DNA of 64,000 bases from Typhlomys cinereus. Taxonomy: Eukaryota > Chordata > Mammalia > Rodentia > Platacanthomyidae. Of the stretch, positions 52,301-58,300 are shown piece after piece (position 1 is the stretch's first letter; every line of letters begins with the position of its first letter). Location of the stretch: the NCBI GenBank assembly GCA_023101885.1, contig JALPQD010000143.1, positions 2,976,001 to 3,040,000 of the forward strand, written 5' to 3'. A program made the translations under genes and the position numbers. The notes below the pieces were generated by a model. The model was given only the letters and a program-made list of their open reading frames with translations, was not told where the DNA came from and made no database searches.

Positions 52301-55300
52301 TGTAGCCCACTGAATTTGACTAGTGAGTGTTCTTTTAGAAGCTATTGACTGAGGACTTCTAAAGATGATTTTAATTTTTATAAAATTGTGAATACAAATT
52401 TCAGAATACAGTTAAAATTAGACGCTCTTCTCAATTTTTCTTATATTAAAATATATATAATATGAAGATGACACTCGCAATTATAAGTATACAGCTCAGT
52501 GGTTTAAATATTTCATACTGTTACAGTCATCACCATAATCTATATCTAATTATCTTACAAAACCTCTAACTATACTCAGTAAACATTGAGTCCCCTTTTC
52601 CCAACCTCTACAAGCCTCTTTACAGTTTTGTCTCCATGATTTTGAATACTCTATATACTTTATATAAGTGGGATCATAATATTATTGTGACCTTTAATAA
52701 TTTCTTCAGGGTTCATTTCTATTCCTAAGTGTGCCAGGATTTCTACCTACCTTTGTAGAACTAATACTCCAGATTAACTTGTTTTTTTCCATTGTTGGGC
52801 ATGAATTATCTTCACATTTCAGATATTTGACTAGTATGACTGTTGACTTAAGTATGGAAATATTCTGGCGATCCTACTTGAAGTTATTTTAAGTCTATAC
52901 CCAGAAGTAGAATTGCTAGATCTTGTGGTAATCTGTTTTTATTCTGGTTGATTAAATGATTTTCCACAGTGCCTGGTATTTCACTTACTCATTAGTAGTG
53001 CAAGGGTATTCTAGTTTCTTAATAAACTCAATCAGCGTTTATTGTGTTTGTTTAAGTGTTTGTTTGGATTAGTTCGTGTTGAGGTCTCTGAAATGGTTCT
53101 TCACTATGGTTTTGAATTTTTCTAACAGTGATGTTAAGCATCTTTTCATTTGTTCAAGTTCTTTCTTTTTTTTTAGAACTGTCAATTCAAATATTTGCAA
53201 ATAATTTTTAGTAAAGTCGTTTCATTGCTGGCTTTTAGGATTTAGCTATATATTTTAGTTATAAATACACATACATGATTTGAAATAAATTATGTCTGTA
53301 GGCTGTCTTTTAACTCTGTTGATATTGCCTCTTATGCAAAAATATTGTTAATTGTCAGGAAATATAGTTTGTCTGTGTCTGTACTGCTGCTGTTACTACC
53401 AGTCTTTGGTATCATATCTTAAAACCATTACCAAATCCAAGAAATCATTGTCATGTCCAAGAAATCATTCTCACATCATGTCTTATTTTCTTTTAGAATT
53501 TTTTTTATTGTTTTAAGTCCATTTTGAGTAAATTTTTTCTATATGGTACTAGGTAAGGGCTTACTATTGTGCTGCATACAGACACGCAGGCTTCACACCA
53601 TTTATTGAAAAGAACAACCTTTCCCATCTAACCCTTGTTAGAAAGTCACCTGAATAATACATGAGTGTTCATTTCTGCCTCTATATACTACTCCCCTGGC
53701 CCATGAGACTCTTCTAAATTTAAAATTACTGTGATTTTTTGTAAGTTTTGAAATCAAGAAGCATAATTTTTTCTTTTTTTCATTTCTTTTCTTTTCAGCT
53801 TTTTTTTTGTGGGGGATATTTAAAGGTCACCAGGAGTTCTTACCGATTTTATGTGTTTCTACTTCTGTAGGAAACATTGCATTCAATGTATATAAACTTT
53901 GGGTAGTCCTCGCATCATAAAAATAATAAATCTGTTAATATTTAAACTTGGACTGTGTTTCCATTTATTTCTGTCTTTAATTTTTCCTACCTATGTCTTT
54001 TTTTCTTTCTCTTAATTGCTGCTGCTAATCCATGCAGTGTTATACTATGTATAATTGCTCAAAGAGATATTTTTGCCTTGTTCCTGATGTTTGGAAAAAA
54101 ATCTTTGTCTTTCATCATTGAGATAATCATTATTGTATGTTTTTAATAATGGACTGAAGTAGTTTCCTTCTACTTAAAGTTTTCTTCTTTTTTTATTCAT
54201 GAATTTGTGTTGAATCTTGTCAAATACTTTATCTGTATAGGCTGAGATAATTATTTTTCTTCATTTTATTATCATGGTGTGTTGCAGTAATTTCCCAATC
54301 CACCATTCCAGGAATTCATCTTAGCGTATTATCCTTAATTGGTGTTGAATTTGATTTGCTAATATTTGGGAATTTTTTCACTAATTTCCATAAAGGTACC
54401 TCTTAAGTTGTTTGTTTTGGTTTGTTTGTTCCTTGTAGTGTCTTTGAGTTAGATATCAGAGTAAATGCTAGTCTCATAAAATGAGATAGGAAGGTTCTTT
54501 CTTAGTTTTTTGAAGAAGTTTGAGAAGGATCAATGTTATAAATAATGTTTTAAAAGTAATGTCATTGGATGACTCAATTTATTAGTTATGCCTTTAGTGT
54601 ATGTGATTCTTCAATTGTCAGTAATGTTTGCTTTTAAAAGCTAGAGGCTTCTTCAGGGTATAGCCGTATGATTTAACTACTGACAGATAAATCTTGTAGG
54701 TTTGCACACTGTATAACCATGAGCTTGGCAAGGCTGATAGAAGTTTTAAAGGAAGAGTCCAGAACAAGGCTTACCCAAAATCAGGCCAACCTAATCTCTC
54801 TTTACCCTAAGGCTTAGAGAACTTCGAAGAAGTAGGGCGGTAAGATTACAAGAACCTAAAGTTGGGAAGGTTCACAGTTGGACAAGACATTCCATTCAAG
54901 ACAGGACTGCTATATCCAAGAACTCACTGCTGTGAGACTTGTCCTTACCAGACCTGCATAATGACTAACATATCAGCATGACCCCATAGAGTATTGAGGA
55001 ACTCAAGAAAGATAACATACAGCATGAACCTTGGGTACCAAAGTTGAATGAGTGAAGGGAAATTCCCCTATCAGTGGGGTGGCCTGAAGAGAGGGAACTC
55101 GGTATGTCACAAGAAACCTGAACCCCTCCGTAAGAGTAGACAAACCAGAGAGAACCTTGGGGTCCATAGAAATGGACAGACAGGAGGACAGGAGGGAGTA
55201 GAATAGATTGATGAAGGGAAGGGGGAAAATGAGAGGGGATAGAAGGAGGCAGGGATAAATACTCAATATGCTTGTAAAATTAGAAAAATATAATAAAAAA

Positions 55301-58300
55301 GTGTGTGACCAAGAAGGTTGTTCTCCACCAATATTCCAGCAACTTCTTTTTTTCAATTTGTGATAAGCACATGCCATATGATCAGAAGAATAAGGAAATA
55401 GAGGGTCAGATACTGAGACAGCAAAAATAGAAAAAAGGAGATGATAGCATATCAAAAATGGGAGGAGGGGAAGGACTATGTGGTGCTGACCAACTGCCTT
55501 CCTTCCTGAAAGGCCGCTAATACCTCCCATAACTGCTGGTGGAAGTCACCTGCTCAGACATTTAATGCTGAAGCTGTGGACATTTTCCTAACTTAGGAAA
55601 TGTGTGTTAATAATGGCTTAGACAACAGCAAAATACACTTGTGTTTTCTTTAGAAATACACCAGTTACGTCTATTAGGGTCTTAATAAACTCTTGTCTTA
55701 ATTATTTATCTGTTGTCATATATATTTAGAATTAATCTCAGAAATGTGGGAGCTTCAGAAAAGAAGTTGAAAGACCCTCTGTTAAGCCCGTTTTTGCTTT
55801 TTTTAGGATCTGTGGCTGTGGTTCTGGAGAATCTGGCTGTGCTGTGTGTGGATGCTGCAAGGCTTGTGCCAGAGAATTGGATGGTCAAGAGGCAAGACAA
55901 AGAGGAATTCTCGATGCAGTCAAAGAAATGATACCTTTAGATCTCCTTTTAGGTAATTTAGTTTATTGTATTGTCTGTCTTTTCCTCATCTTAGGAATTC
56001 TGATCATGTAAACAACTTCTGTTAGATACACATTAATCATTTTAATAATGGACATTATGGATAAGATTGTTTTTTCTTCAGAGATCTTACAGTGAAAATA
56101 ATATGTTCTAAACAGTTTTTTTTAAAGGTTTTACTCTCTTCAACTGATGTAGTTATAGCTATTACATAACTCGTTTTTATTATTTTGGCCTTTTATCCAG
56201 CTGTCCCAGTACCTGGGGTTAATATTGAAGAGCACCTTCAGTTAAGACAAGAAGAAAAACGGCAGCGTGTCATCAGAAGACACAGATTAGAAGAAGGAAG
56301 AGGTAAGATGTAGCTACATAGACAAATAGGAAAACTGTCTTAATTCTGAGACAATTGAAAATTTTATACAGTATACTGATTTGTAAGAAATTATTAAAAT
56401 AAGTAGCATCCTAGTAACCTGTTAAAACATTTGCAGCATTCATAATTGTGTTAGTAACATACATTAAATTCAGTAGGAGTTTATGGTATAAGTTAACCCA
56501 TATTAAAATTTGTGCCATCTGGCTGGGCAGGATGGCTCTGAGCCTCTATTTCTTGCACTCTGGAAGATGAAGCGGGAGGATCAGTGCAAATTATAAGCTC
56601 ACGTGGGCTGTACAACAAGACTAGGCTATGCAGTGAGGTACTATCTCAAAAAAAGAATTATGCCACCTGACAAGTTTCAGTAACTATTACTAATGAACTC
56701 ATCTGTATTTGACTGTGTAGCAAATTCTATTTAATGAGTCTTTTCATTTGTTTTCTTGTTATTGTGATTGTCATTTGAGCATAATTCCACTATGTTTTCC
56801 TCTAGTTCAGTGATTTATTGTGTTTTTATGTGTCTGTTTTTTTCAAAATTGTTATTTATGTACAAAATTCTAAAAGTCAGTTTATTTGCAAGAAAAGTTG
56901 TATTGGTTATCTATTGGTTATCTTTTCCTCGTTGCTTATGATCATTTATTTTCCTGAAAATACATTTAATCCTAATAGCATATAATTGGCATTTTAATAC
57001 ATATCCAACAAGCAGAGATAAATATATTACTGAGTTATTAGCCAGCTGTCTTTCTTTTGTAAGATTGTGACAGCTTGTTGCAAAGATCTGTGCTTTTATT
57101 GCTGTGATATGATCTTGATAAGAAACATTTATCAGTATTGCACATCTTAAATACTTGTGTAATATAAACCTTTTACTATTTTTATGCATTTTTGGTAAAA
57201 TCATGGTAACCTGTTAACTATTATTATGCATTTTTCTAGCTATTTTTAATGGAAAATATGTAACTAAACATTATATCTGGTAAATCTTTCTACTAAAACT
57301 AAATTAAGAACCATAAACTTGGAACATACAGATTGTTCTGTATAGCATCTCTAATCAGTATTGAGTAATGCAATTCCTATTTACCGCTGTTTGAGTTTGA
57401 GCATATAAAGTCATTGCCTTTGAAAATATTTAATGAATATACTATTCTTATTTATATTATATAAGCGTGAGACGTTTGCACGTTTAATGGTTCTTAGAAA
57501 AAAGTATATAATTTTTGTATAGATCTTAAAAGTAATTAAAAGTTTTTTTCATGTTCTTGATGTTTTTGCTTGCAGTTATTTATTAATGTTTTTCTAACTG
57601 TTTTTCAGATTGAGTTATATGAACTGACTTACAAAACTCAATAATTTCATAGATTTTATGTAAAGTAGAGTAAAGCTTAGTAGGTATCAAAAAAAAAAAA
57701 TCAAATCATCTCCCAAAGATCTCTTTGAGATCTTGACACTTCTCAGACCCCTTCTCAGAATTACTGAATCTAAAATTTGGAGAATAAAACCTAGCAAAAC
57801 GTGCTTTAAAGATTTTTGCAGATGATGTTGATTGTATCAGAGTGTGGGGCCAATGCGTCAGGTTGTTGTTTATGTGATTCCTTTAGTCTTCTGCATTGGA
57901 GTCACTGGACCTGGTGAATTAGGCACTGGGAACAGGTCTCATCACATGTGCTGTAGTGCTTTAGTGCTCTTCTTGGGTACTGTCCTAGAGAAGATTGGTG
58001 GTCTTTGTATTGTTAATGTCATATTGTTAGTATTCCCATTACACATACTTGCTAATTTGTAAATTATTTTACTTAAGTTGCCTTTCTCATCTTGTTTAAA
58101 ATCAAATCTCTTAGTTATTTTAAACAATTTAGACTACTAATTCTGTTAGCAGTTTAATGCCTTTTTAATTACCGTAGGCTTATTGGTGTACTTGAGCTAC
58201 TGTTGTGACCAGCTCTCCTCTAATGGGATGTTTTCAGTCCCACCCTCTGCAAATGACAAATTTGTTAAATTTGGAACTTCTAGATAATATTTTTTCCTTA

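Larger units (their letters stand above)
50774..55806 (+). other. Mycbp2: Mycbp2 intron 15
   Basis: A 5.0-kb phase-2 intron that splits the Cys-rich coding segment. It contains ID-like and B1-like antisense SINEs (50897-50977 and 51618-51742), an old antisense L1 (52460-54640) and an old sense L1 3' end (54730-55302). I recognise nothing in 51743-52459 or 55303-55806. Confidence 0.85.

Noticed and set aside
55003..55530. Minus-strand open stretch of 175 codons, the longest in the window.
   Set aside because: It runs through an old L1 3' UTR-like repeat and its purine-rich tract (pyrimidine-rich on the minus strand, giving Ser/Leu/Phe-rich text). It has no recognisable domain.
55713..55931. 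Open frame overlapping exon 16.
   Set aside because: It is the wrong frame. The correct frame gives the conserved Cys-rich text and joins exon 15 in phase 2.
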